NCBI GenBank assembly: GCA_016650355.1
Contig: JAENVX010000024.1
Span: 1-17,818, forward strand
Direction: 5' to 3'
Origin: Bacteroidia bacterium
Lineage (GTDB): Bacteria > Bacteroidota > Bacteroidia > Cytophagales > Cyclobacteriaceae
Length of the DNA stretch: 17,818 bases
Shown: positions 1-6,799 of the stretch, piece by piece
Position numbering within the stretch: the first letter of the stretch is position 1
Layout: each line of letters opens with the position of its first letter
Made by a program: the position numbers and the translations under genes
The notes under the pieces: generated by a model
Database searches by the model: none
What the model was told of the DNA's origin: nothing
Seen by the model: the letters and a program-made list of their open reading frames with translations, nothing else

Positions 1-109
1 ATGAGCGGAGGCGTTTGTCTCTATAATCCAGTGATTTGCAAACCTCGCATTCGCATCCTATAACAGGCACGCCTTGTGAAGTTCCGCTGCCGAGAAAGGT
101 AACTTTCAC
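1..109 (-). CDS. MBL-fold metallo-hydrolase, PhnP-like (N-terminal fragment; gene runs off the left edge)
   Basis: Reading the minus strand from a GTG at 109-107 gives 36 residues that begin VKVTFLGSGTSQGVPVIGCE and continue with a second pair of cysteines and a DYRDKRLRS stretch. The G-S-G-T-S-Q-G-V-P start, the closely spaced cysteines and the D-x-R-D-x-R-L-R segment are typical of the PhnP/RNase Z-like branch of the metallo-beta-lactamase superfamily, which are metal-dependent phosphodiesterase-type hydrolases. The zinc-binding HxHxDH motif would lie beyond the window. GTG is the only plausible start, because an in-frame stop lies at 136-134 and no ATG intervenes. It begins 11 bases after the stop of the upstream gene, so the two are almost certainly co-transcribed. 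The exact substrate cannot be told from this fragment. Confidence 0.82.
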   Translation of the reverse strand, partial: MKVTFLGSGTSQGVPVIGCECEVCKSLDYRDKRLRS

Positions 110-120
110 AGCCGAAAAGA

Positions 121-393
121 TTAAAGAGTAATTTCAGTCTGTGACAGTTCCTGATAAAGCTTTAGGCTCTTCTCAGTGAATTTGCTGGTATCTAAATCGA
201 TGTTTTTAAGAATATCCAACAGGGTATTTATCTTGCCCTCAGTAGTGAAGAACTTATTGATAATCATGATCTTCTGTTCTTTTAAAAGACAGTATCCAGA
301 TTTGAAACTACCTTTTTCGTAACGAAGAACGTAATCAGATTCTGCGATAAGATCTTCAAGTTTGGTAAGGAAATGATTGGTGTATTTGATCAT
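121..393 (-). CDS. Small conserved Bacteroidota protein upstream of the MBL hydrolase (function unknown)
   Basis: A 90-residue soluble protein beginning MIKYTNHFLTKLEDLIAESD. I recognise it only as a conserved short hypothetical protein of Cytophagales-type genomes that is usually found directly before a PhnP-like MBL hydrolase; no function is known to me. It has no signal peptide or membrane segment. The centre has a short basic, aromatic stretch (YVLRYEKGSFKSGYCLLK), followed by a hydrophobic KIMIINKFFTTEGKIN segment and a Leu/Asp-rich C-terminal half that looks helical. I chose the ATG at 393-391. The frame can be extended to a TTG at 420, but that adds nine residues (HPTNSPLR region) that do not look like the family. 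It is divergent from miaA across a 167-base gap. Confidence 0.75.
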   Translation of the reverse strand: MIKYTNHFLTKLEDLIAESDYVLRYEKGSFKSGYCLLKEQKIMIINKFFTTEGKINTLLDILKNIDLDTSKFTEKSLKLYQELSQTEITL

Positions 394-440
394 TCGTAGT
401 GGCGAATTAGTCGGGTGCAAGGTAAGCTTAAAATTTGTAC

Positions 441-462
441 TTCATAAATGGGTTGTTATGAA
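441..462. repeat. Inverted repeat TTCATAA-N8-TTATGAA between divergent genes
   Basis: A perfect 7-base inverted repeat lies in the gap between the small minus-strand gene and miaA. An overlapping second pair, ACTTCAT at 439-445 and ATGAAGT at 464-470, uses some of the same bases. It could be an operator for a dimeric regulator or chance in AT-rich DNA. No -33/-7 pair could be tied to it. Confidence 0.35.
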
Positions 463-551
463 AATGAAGTTTTACGGGTAGAATACTAATTGATGATCCA
501 AAAACAGCCCACCTGAATCCTTAACAATATGATAGTCTAGTGTAGTAGTAA

Positions 552-559
552 TACCTTTG
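552..559 (+). promoter_or_regulatory. TACCTTTG, candidate -7 element directly before miaA
   Basis: The octamer matches the Bacteroidota -7 consensus TAnnTTTG, but no TTG is seen 17-23 bases upstream. It ends one base before the ATG at 561, so a transcript from it would start at or inside the first codons. It is listed because similar motifs recur near other starts in the window. Confidence 0.25.
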
Positions 560-560
560 T

Positions 561-1463
561 ATGGTGAACAGAACAAAGCTTATCGTCATTGTAGGTCCTA
601 CTGCGGTTGGAAAAACTAATGTTGCAATCCAACTTGCTCAAAGATTTGAGTCCGAAATTATTTCAGCAGATTCGCGACAAATATACAAAGAGCTCGAAAT
701 TGGGACAGCCAAACCAACAAAAGAAGAACTGGGCTGGGTAAAGCATCATTTTATTAATATCAAGTCCATAGATGAAGATTATGATGCTGGGCAATTTGGT
801 CGTGATGCGCTGGCATTAATTAACGATTTATTTAAAACGCACGGCCATGTTATTCTTTGTGGAGGCTCTGGTCTTTATGTAAAATCAGTAACAGAAGGAT
901 TTGATAAAATGCCTGTAATTGCTGAAGGTGTGCGTGAGAAAATTATCGAAGAGTATGAGTTAAATGGACTAGGCTGGCTTCAGCAACAAGTTGAGGCTGC
1001 CGATCCAGAATATTTCTCTCTTGTAGATCAAAAGAATCCACAGCGGCTGATGCGAGCTCTTGAGATAAATTATTCAACAGGTCAGCCTCTGAATAAACTT
1101 AGGAGTGAAAATAAACTCCGTCATGCCTTTGAAATTCTAAAAATAGGCTTGGAACTAGATCGTGAAGAGCTGTATCACCGAATTGATTCTCGGATGGACA
1201 CTATGATCGAAGCTGGATTGTTTGAGGAAGCAAAGCACTTTTTTTCAAAGCGCGAGCTCAACGCCCTGCAAACTGTTGGCTATCAGGAAATATTTGGATA
1301 CATGGATGGACTTTATAACAGGGATGAGGCCATCCGATTGCTAAAGAGAAATTCCAGGCGATATGCGAAACGACAGATGACATGGTTTAAGAAGGATAAA
1401 GATGTGATGTGGTATAGACCGAATGAAATTGATGAGATGATTAAAGCAATTGAAAATACATGA
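561..1463 (+). CDS. miaA: tRNA dimethylallyltransferase MiaA
   Basis: A 300-residue cytoplasmic enzyme that transfers a dimethylallyl group from DMAPP to N6 of A37 in tRNAs reading codons that begin with U, the first step toward ms2i6A. The family signature is complete. The P-loop GPTAVGKT is at residues 12-19, the substrate-binding SADSRQIYKELEIGTAKP at 35-52, and HHF at 62-64. It also has a GGSGLYVKS segment, TVGYQEI in the C-terminal half, and a basic SRRYAKRQMTWFKK near the C-terminus that contacts tRNA. Length is normal for the family. The ATG at 561 gives the usual short lead-in to the P-loop; the next codon is GTG, which could also initiate. It is followed by a gap of 54 bases before the glycosyltransferase, and the metabolic roles are unrelated, so I see it as backbone at the edge of the glycan region. 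Confidence 0.97.
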   Translation: MVNRTKLIVIVGPTAVGKTNVAIQLAQRFESEIISADSRQIYKELEIGTAKPTKEELGWVKHHFINIKSIDEDYDAGQFGRDALALINDLFKTHGHVILCGGSGLYVKSVTEGFDKMPVIAEGVREKIIEEYELNGLGWLQQQVEAADPEYFSLVDQKNPQRLMRALEINYSTGQPLNKLRSENKLRHAFEILKIGLELDREELYHRIDSRMDTMIEAGLFEEAKHFFSKRELNALQTVGYQEIFGYMDGLYNRDEAIRLLKRNSRRYAKRQMTWFKKDKDVMWYRPNEIDEMIKAIENT

Positions 1464-1517
1464 TTCTGAATTTAATAAGATTAAACCAATGAAGTTTATA
1501 TTTTTGAATTTTCTATT

Positions 1518-2816
1518 TTGAACAAGAAACTTCTAATCGTAACCTATTACTGGCCTCCTTCGGGTGGCAGTGGAGTTCAACGCTGGCTAAAGTTTGTAAA
1601 ATATTTGCCACAATTAGGTTGGGAACCTTTTGTCTACACCCCAGAAAATCCTTCTTTCACTATTCAAGACAATTCTCTGGATAAAGACATTCCAGATTCA
1701 GTTGAAATAATTAAGCTTCCAATCTGGGAACCGTATGGTGCCTTTTTTAAACTCGCCAGACTTTTTGGAAAAAAAGATATTAAGCAGAGCGATTTCATAA
1801 CAACTGGGAAGAAATCACTATTTCAAAAGTTAAGCGCGTGGATTCGAGGTAATTTTTTAATTCCAGATGCGCGAATATTTTGGGTGAAGCCATCCGTTGC
1901 CTTCTTGCACGATTTTATGAGGAGCAACGAAATTAATCAAATGATCACTACCGGACCTCCACATAGTATTCATTTGATTGGCCTGAAGCTTAAGCAGAAA
2001 AATCCTTCACTTAAATGGATCGCTGACTTTCGTGACCCATGGACAGAATGGGATTTACTGGATACCTTATCCTTGACCAGCATAGCCAGAAAAATTCATA
2101 AAAAGCAAGAACGAGCCGTATTACAAACAGCGGATCGTGTGATCACGATTGCACCCTTTCATGTGACCCGATTGGAAGCATTGGGAGACCGCAGTGCAGA
2201 TTTGGTAACGAATGGTTTTGACGAGGATGATTTCAGAAATATTACTCGCGTGAAGACAAGCAAGTTTACAATACGGCATATTGGTATTGTTGATGAATTG
2301 CGTGATCCGAGGCCAGTGATGGAGGCGATTAGGATGTTATGTGAAAGTAATTCAGATTTTGCTAGCACCATCCGTATTGAATTTATTGGTAACGTAAATA
2401 GTGCCTTCAAGGAATTTGTTCAAAAGGACACCACGCTATCTAAAATCACGCAGTTCTTAAATCAAATCTCACACTCAGTATTGTTAACATTGTATGGTCA
2501 GACAGATTTACAGCTTTTGGTGCTTGCATCTACCGCGATAGCCCCTGGAAATCTTCCCGGCAAATTTTTTGAGTACTTAGCATCAGGAAATCCGATCTTA
2601 GCGATTGGACCCGTTGAAGGAGATGCGGCTGCAGTGTTGGTAACGACCAAAAGCGGAAAAATTTTCGAACGGTCTGATAATAAAGGTATTCAAAGGGCCA
2701 TACTTACTTATTTTAATGATTGGAAGGAAGGTAGAGTTCAAGGCGATCGCGATGTATCTGCATATACTAGAGAGAAACTAACCCAACAATTAGTCCATAT
2801 ATTAGAAACCCTTTGA
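1518..2816 (+). CDS. GT4-like glycosyltransferase (GT-B fold), TTG start
   Basis: A 432-residue protein with the two-domain layout of GT-B glycosyltransferases acting in the cytoplasm on surface-glycan precursors. The N-terminal motif LLIVTYYWPPSGGSGVQRW is highly typical of a Bacteroidota glycosyltransferase subfamily. An ADFRDPWTEWD motif follows at about residue 168. The donor-binding region GKFFEYLASGNPILAIGP at about 345-365 replaces the usual E-x7-E region. Sugar donor and acceptor cannot be told. The start is TTG at 1518: the ATG at 1489 is out of frame and meets a stop after ten codons, and no in-frame ATG precedes the glycine-rich motif. The 3' end overlaps the convergent flippase gene by 15 bases. 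It stands alone as a plus-strand gene between miaA and the flippase. Confidence 0.9.
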   Translation: MNKKLLIVTYYWPPSGGSGVQRWLKFVKYLPQLGWEPFVYTPENPSFTIQDNSLDKDIPDSVEIIKLPIWEPYGAFFKLARLFGKKDIKQSDFITTGKKSLFQKLSAWIRGNFLIPDARIFWVKPSVAFLHDFMRSNEINQMITTGPPHSIHLIGLKLKQKNPSLKWIADFRDPWTEWDLLDTLSLTSIARKIHKKQERAVLQTADRVITIAPFHVTRLEALGDRSADLVTNGFDEDDFRNITRVKTSKFTIRHIGIVDELRDPRPVMEAIRMLCESNSDFASTIRIEFIGNVNSAFKEFVQKDTTLSKITQFLNQISHSVLLTLYGQTDLQLLVLASTAIAPGNLPGKFFEYLASGNPILAIGPVEGDAAAVLVTTKSGKIFERSDNKGIQRAILTYFNDWKEGRVQGDRDVSAYTREKLTQQLVHILETL

Positions 2817-4301
2817 TTTAATCCCCAACATTGAAAGAATTTTTTTAACAACGTTGTTCCCATCCGGGGAAGCATTTGATAGCAGCACAAGGATTCCAAA
2901 GACAATCGTGAGGATGCTTGACCGATAAATGATATCAATAAAAACGTAATTGACTTTTGGCAGGACCAGATTGATTGCAACCGCGACTACGGTTATCAGA
3001 AAAATTTTGATCGTTCCAAAACTAAATGGCTGCAATTTTAATGTTGCCCAAATAAATAGGAACTTGGTAAAGTTAAAGAATATCAGCGCAAGAGCCGCGC
3101 CAATGGCTGCCCCATTAATTCCATAGACGGGTATTAATAAATTGTTAGCAAACACGATAGAACCTGCAAGGAGAATGATTAAGAGGATATTGAAACTGTA
3201 ATACTTAGACAAAACGATAATCTCACTGCTGGGACCAAATATCATATCAACCAATTTTCCGAACCCGACAATCATTACCACATATTTTCCAGCTTCATAG
3301 ATTTCACTTTTAGGTATGAGTTGAAAAATATTGTCAAGGTTGGCCCATACACCGATGAGTATGAGCGCACCAATTATGAATTGATTGATGGCAGTCTTTT
3401 GATAGAGGGTCTGAATATCTTTTAAATCTTTTTTTTCAAATGCCCTCGCGATCAAAGGCATTGCAACCTGGCTTAACGCACGCTTTGGAATTTCTATAAC
3501 TGTGGCCATGTAAAATGCTGTAGTATAAACAGCATTGGCGGCAAGCCCCAGCAATCCGGAAACCATGATGCTATCAACTTTTCCAATTATGATTAATCCA
3601 GCTGTACCCGCAAAACTTAATAGGCTGTATTTTAGTAATTCAGGCAACTTTATTTTATGAGCCGCAGAAAATTTAAGCCCAAGTTTCAGATCTCCGCTTC
3701 TTGCGAGATAAACTATTAGCGCCATCAGACAAACCAAGTAGCCCAGTGTGGTGCTGATAATAAATTCTTGAAAATCTAAGTACCCAAGAAAGTAGAATAG
3801 TACAAACAATGATAAGAATAAGCGCGAGACAACTTCACGCAAAAGATTGGGGAAGATAGTTTTTAGTAGCGATCTCGAATAAGCTTCCAGTAAAGACGTG
3901 ATTAATAATATCAAGGTTAGCCACAGCACCAACGAGGCATAGTGAATAATTTCTTTAGCATTATCATTAAAATAAGAAAGTATGGAAGACTCTAAATATT
4001 GGAAGACCACAAAGAAAATGGCAAACCCCACTACGGAAAGGAGGAGCATGAGACTTATGAAGCTTCCCGATGTTTTTTGATCTTTGGCAAACTGCGGGTA
4101 ATACCGAAAAATGCCTGATGCTAATCCAAATTGTGCGAAAGGGGAAAGGAGTATAGCAGCATCTTGTATTGTCCTGAACAACCCCACCTCTTCAGGCGAA
4201 AGAAATTTTGGATACAAGTAGAGTAAATTTATGTAACCAATTGCGACACCGCAGTATGAGATGATGGTGGTAATAATACTCTGACGAATAACAAGACCCA
4301 T
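2802..4301 (-). CDS. Oligosaccharide flippase, Wzx-like (MOP/MVF superfamily)
   Basis: A 499-residue, very hydrophobic inner-membrane protein with about 12-14 predicted transmembrane stretches spread evenly along its length. The N-terminus has an amphipathic start, then LSPEEVGLFRTIQDAAIL and FGLASGIFRYYPQF (roughly residues 34-72), the pattern of Wzx/RfbX proteins in which a glycine-rich loop and a RYYP motif follow the second helix. The family flips undecaprenyl-linked oligosaccharides from the cytoplasmic to the periplasmic face. It is the only export component of the glycan region seen here. The start is ATG at 4301-4299. Its 3' end overlaps the upstream glycosyltransferase tail-to-tail, and its 5' end is divergent from the deacetylase-like gene, so it is a single-gene transcription unit. 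The specific glycan is unknown. Confidence 0.9.
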   Translation of the reverse strand: MGLVIRQSIITTIISYCGVAIGYINLLYLYPKFLSPEEVGLFRTIQDAAILLSPFAQFGLASGIFRYYPQFAKDQKTSGSFISLMLLLSVVGFAIFFVVFQYLESSILSYFNDNAKEIIHYASLVLWLTLILLITSLLEAYSRSLLKTIFPNLLREVVSRLFLSLFVLFYFLGYLDFQEFIISTTLGYLVCLMALIVYLARSGDLKLGLKFSAAHKIKLPELLKYSLLSFAGTAGLIIIGKVDSIMVSGLLGLAANAVYTTAFYMATVIEIPKRALSQVAMPLIARAFEKKDLKDIQTLYQKTAINQFIIGALILIGVWANLDNIFQLIPKSEIYEAGKYVVMIVGFGKLVDMIFGPSSEIIVLSKYYSFNILLIILLAGSIVFANNLLIPVYGINGAAIGAALALIFFNFTKFLFIWATLKLQPFSFGTIKIFLITVVAVAINLVLPKVNYVFIDIIYRSSILTIVFGILVLLSNASPDGNNVVKKILSMLGIKSKGF

Positions 4302-4392
4302 GGCGGCCGAAGTTAAATTTTAATTTGAGACAAATTCTGGTACGGTAAGTTTATTTTTAACAGAATGATGAAATACTTATTCATATTTTTAC

Positions 4393-4422
4393 AATCGAAA
4401 CAGAGGAATGCGATTTTCGATT
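4393..4422 (+). repeat. Inverted repeat AATCGAAA-N14-TTTCGATT in the leader of the deacetylase operon
   Basis: A perfect 8-base inverted repeat ends ten bases before the ATG at 4433. It could fold as a leader hairpin or be an operator half-site pair. The same 131-base gap also holds a 6-3-6 palindrome AATTTG-AGA-CAAATT at 4322-4336, nearer the divergent flippase start. Confidence 0.4.
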
Positions 4423-4432
4423 TTTCAAACTC

Positions 4433-5518
4433 ATGAAGGGAATAAAAATACTTTTGACATTCGATTACGAGTTGCCCCTAGGTACTTGTGAGGATTATCA
4501 AAAAGCACTGTTCCAGCCAACGGAAAATTTGATTAAATGTGCAAATAGCCTTGACGTTCCAATTGTTCTTTTTGCAGACATATGTAGTGTTATCCGATTT
4601 AAGGAATGGGATTTTGATAACTACTATGTTCCGTTTTCTAGCCAGCTTAAGAAATCTATAAGGGACGGTCATGATGTACAACTCCACATCCATCCACATT
4701 GGATGAACTCTACCTATTTGGATGGAAAGTTTGTTCCATCGACCTATTTTTCGTTAAGTTCTTTTAAGGATTCGCCATCCGGATTCAGCATTGAGAAAAT
4801 TATTGAGCGGTCTTTTGCCGAACTAATTAAGATTGGTAAGGAAGCAAGTAGTGATTATAATGCACTTGCATTTCGTGCGGGAGGATACGATGTTGAGCCA
4901 GAATCGAAAAGAATATTGAACAAACTCTATGAATTAGGAATACGGATTGAAAGCTCGGTGATCAAGGATCTTTACCTCGATTACAGTTTCAGCCATATTG
5001 ATTATTCTAGTACTCCAAATCAGTCAAATTGGTTTATTTCGAAAAATGGGCCTTTGACGAAACTTGGTAACAACGATTTAGTCGAGCTTCCAATTTCAAG
5101 CATGCCTATATCCTTTCCGAATATTCTTAGGAGAAGACTAAAGAAAACACTGAATAAAGATAGGTATAGGCAACGAGTTGTTCCCGTTTCTGGAAAGGGT
5201 TTTTTGGCGATGTCTGGAAATCAAACGATCAAAAGTAAACTACGAAAAATAACAAACCCCCAAGTGCTTTCTTTCGATAAAGAGCATTTGGAATATGAAG
5301 ACCTGGCGTCAATCTTGACCTATAATTTCGATAAATATAAAAGCGAGTCGGGCGATTTGATCTTAACTGCAATTGGTCATCCAAAGTCGATGGGTCAGTA
5401 TCACCTAAATTTATTACAAGAGTTCGTGGAGAAAACCAGGCTAAAATATCAGGATCAAGTAGAATTTGTTACCTATCCTAAAATTCTGGAATCTTATAAG
5501 ACCCTATTGCATGCTTAA
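4433..5518 (+). CDS. NodB-like polysaccharide deacetylase family protein (divergent)
   Basis: A 361-residue protein with the elements of the CE4/NodB fold in order: LTFDYELPLG at residues 8-17 with Asp11, a metal-binding H-x3-H in GHDVQLHIHPHW (His85 and His89, with another His at 87), and FRAGGYDVEP at 147-156, equivalent to the RxPY motif. The family removes N- or O-acyl groups from sugars using a divalent metal. Two oddities stand out. The usual Asp-Asp pair is Asp11-Tyr12-Glu13, and the protein is much longer than a bare NodB domain, with a basic central insertion (ILRRRLKKTLNKDRYRQR). It has no signal peptide, so a cytoplasmic role on precursors is likely. It is the first gene of a tight three-gene unit; its last codons overlap the next gene by 8 bases. 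Activity on a sugar is inferred. Confidence 0.8.
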   Translation: MKGIKILLTFDYELPLGTCEDYQKALFQPTENLIKCANSLDVPIVLFADICSVIRFKEWDFDNYYVPFSSQLKKSIRDGHDVQLHIHPHWMNSTYLDGKFVPSTYFSLSSFKDSPSGFSIEKIIERSFAELIKIGKEASSDYNALAFRAGGYDVEPESKRILNKLYELGIRIESSVIKDLYLDYSFSHIDYSSTPNQSNWFISKNGPLTKLGNNDLVELPISSMPISFPNILRRRLKKTLNKDRYRQRVVPVSGKGFLAMSGNQTIKSKLRKITNPQVLSFDKEHLEYEDLASILTYNFDKYKSESGDLILTAIGHPKSMGQYHLNLLQEFVEKTRLKYQDQVEFVTYPKILESYKTLLHA

Positions 5519-6380
5519 GAAACTCGATCAGTTTTTAAAACAAAATTTTCCAAGGCTTCACACGTGGATGAAAGGCTATACAAGATCTTTTAAGAAAAGC
5601 GTTAATCCCCAAATTAACAGACAGGAATTTATTGAAATGCTACGTAATGATTTGACGATAAAAGCAGGAGATGTAGTATTCATTCATTCTTCAATGCGTA
5701 ACCTTTACCTATCTTTTGATAAACAGGAAATTCTGAATATTCTTTTGGAAGTAGTAACTAATGAAGGTACACTGCTATTTCCTTGCTGGCATTTTAACAT
5801 TCGTGCTGAAGATTACATAAGGGAGCATGAAGTGGTCTTTGATTTTAATAATTCGTCATCTGCTATGGGGAAGATCTCAGATGTCCTGAGAAAAAGTCCA
5901 CAAGCAAGTAGAAGTTTCCATCCAACAAATTCTGTGATTGCAATCGGTAAACATGCAAAAGAGCTAACTGCCGATCATGAAGAAGATATTTATCCTTGCG
6001 GGGTTAAATCCCCCTGGCATAAAATGATGAAGTACAATGCGAAAGTGGTGGGTCTGGGGGTTACTGTTGACAATCTTACATTTGTCCATGCGATAGAAGA
6101 TTTCATCAAAAATGAATTCCCAATTAAAACTAGAATGCAAAATGTTTTTTCCTGTAAATGCATTGACCAAAATGGAAACATCAAAATGGTGGAAACATTG
6201 GTAGCCAGCACCAGCATCAACCCACGTAACGTGGTTGGCTTTTTTAATAAGCACATTTCAAAGAAAGCCTACCGTCAAGTGAAATTAAAAAAAATGGATT
6301 TCTTCAGTCTTGATGCGGTTCCCATCTTTGAGGAAATCAAAAATCTTGCCCTTGCTGACAAAACAATTTATCGCTATTGA
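5511..6380 (+). CDS. AAC(3)-family N-acyltransferase, probably acting on an amino sugar
   Basis: A 289-residue protein of the aminoglycoside 3-N-acetyltransferase (YokD/AAC(3)) family, which moves an acyl group from acyl-CoA to an amine. Visible motifs are GDVVFIHSSMRN at 53-64, EGTLLFPCW at 85-93, a SSSAMGKISDVLRKSP segment at 115-130, RSFHPTNS at 134-141 with the conserved His137, SPW at 167-169, and LGVTVDNLTFVHAIED at 182-197 with conserved His193 and Glu196. The preferred start is ATG at 5511, which overlaps the upstream stop codon by 8 bases; a longer reading from 5466 would lie inside the previous gene. The neighbours (deacetylase before, hydratase after, glycan genes around) argue for acylation of a sugar amine and not for antibiotic resistance. 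It lies two bases before the next gene. Confidence 0.88.
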   Translation: MLKKLDQFLKQNFPRLHTWMKGYTRSFKKSVNPQINRQEFIEMLRNDLTIKAGDVVFIHSSMRNLYLSFDKQEILNILLEVVTNEGTLLFPCWHFNIRAEDYIREHEVVFDFNNSSSAMGKISDVLRKSPQASRSFHPTNSVIAIGKHAKELTADHEEDIYPCGVKSPWHKMMKYNAKVVGLGVTVDNLTFVHAIEDFIKNEFPIKTRMQNVFSCKCIDQNGNIKMVETLVASTSINPRNVVGFFNKHISKKAYRQVKLKKMDFFSLDAVPIFEEIKNLALADKTIYRY

Positions 6381-6382
6381 TT

Positions 6383-6799
6383 ATGAGTAATGTTACACCA
6401 TTCGTTGAATATAAGTATGAACATCAGTTTGAGTTTTCACAGGAAGACGTTAACCGATTTGCTCAGGTAACAGGAGATAACAATCCAATACATCTCGATC
6501 CGAATTATGCAGCAACAACAGCTTTTAAGAAGCCAATCATGCACGGTTTTCTATCGGGAAGTATTTTTTCAAAAGTATTTGGAACGATTTATCCAGGTGA
6601 GGGCACAATTTATATAAAGCAAGAAATGCTTTTTAAACGACCGATGTTTGTAGACATACCTTACTTTGCGCAATTTGTCATTGCTGGAATTGACTTGCAA
6701 AAATGTACCCTTGAAGTAGAATGCAAAGTAATTGATAGCGAAGGAAAGGTTTGTATTGACGGAAAAGCTTTATTGATGAATAAGCGAATCTTCGAATAA
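6383..6799 (+). CDS. MaoC-like (R)-hydratase, hotdog fold
   Basis: A 138-residue single-domain hotdog protein. The hydratase-2 motif is intact: FAQVTGDNNPIHLD at residues 26-39 carries the catalytic pair Asp32 and His37, followed by AFKKPIMHGFLSGSIFSKVFG. Length and motif match PhaJ-type (R)-specific enoyl-CoA hydratases, which add water to 2-enoyl-CoA to give (R)-3-hydroxyacyl-CoA. It starts two bases after the acyltransferase stop. A TTG at 6377 overlaps that stop, but ATG at 6383 is the better start. It ends exactly where the convergent FkbM gene ends, with no base between. No polyester synthase or beta-oxidation gene is nearby, so supply of a hydroxyacyl-CoA to the neighbouring acyltransferase is an attractive inference. 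A non-catalytic or fatty-acid role cannot be excluded. Confidence 0.87.
   Translation: MSNVTPFVEYKYEHQFEFSQEDVNRFAQVTGDNNPIHLDPNYAATTAFKKPIMHGFLSGSIFSKVFGTIYPGEGTIYIKQEMLFKRPMFVDIPYFAQFVIAGIDLQKCTLEVECKVIDSEGKVCIDGKALLMNKRIFE

Noticed and set aside
5466..5510. Longer N-terminus for the acyltransferase
   Set aside because: The extra 15 codons lie inside the deacetylase coding sequence and are unlike the family; ATG at 5511 gives the usual stop/start overlap.
5964..6256. Two overlapping minus-strand open frames of 96 and 88 codons inside the acyltransferase gene
   Set aside because: Both lie opposite conserved AAC(3) motifs, resemble no family and have no room for their own promoter.
6383..6799. 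The hydratase as part of polyhydroxyalkanoate synthesis
   Set aside because: No PhaC, phasin or beta-oxidation gene is near; the coupled genes are glycan-modifying.
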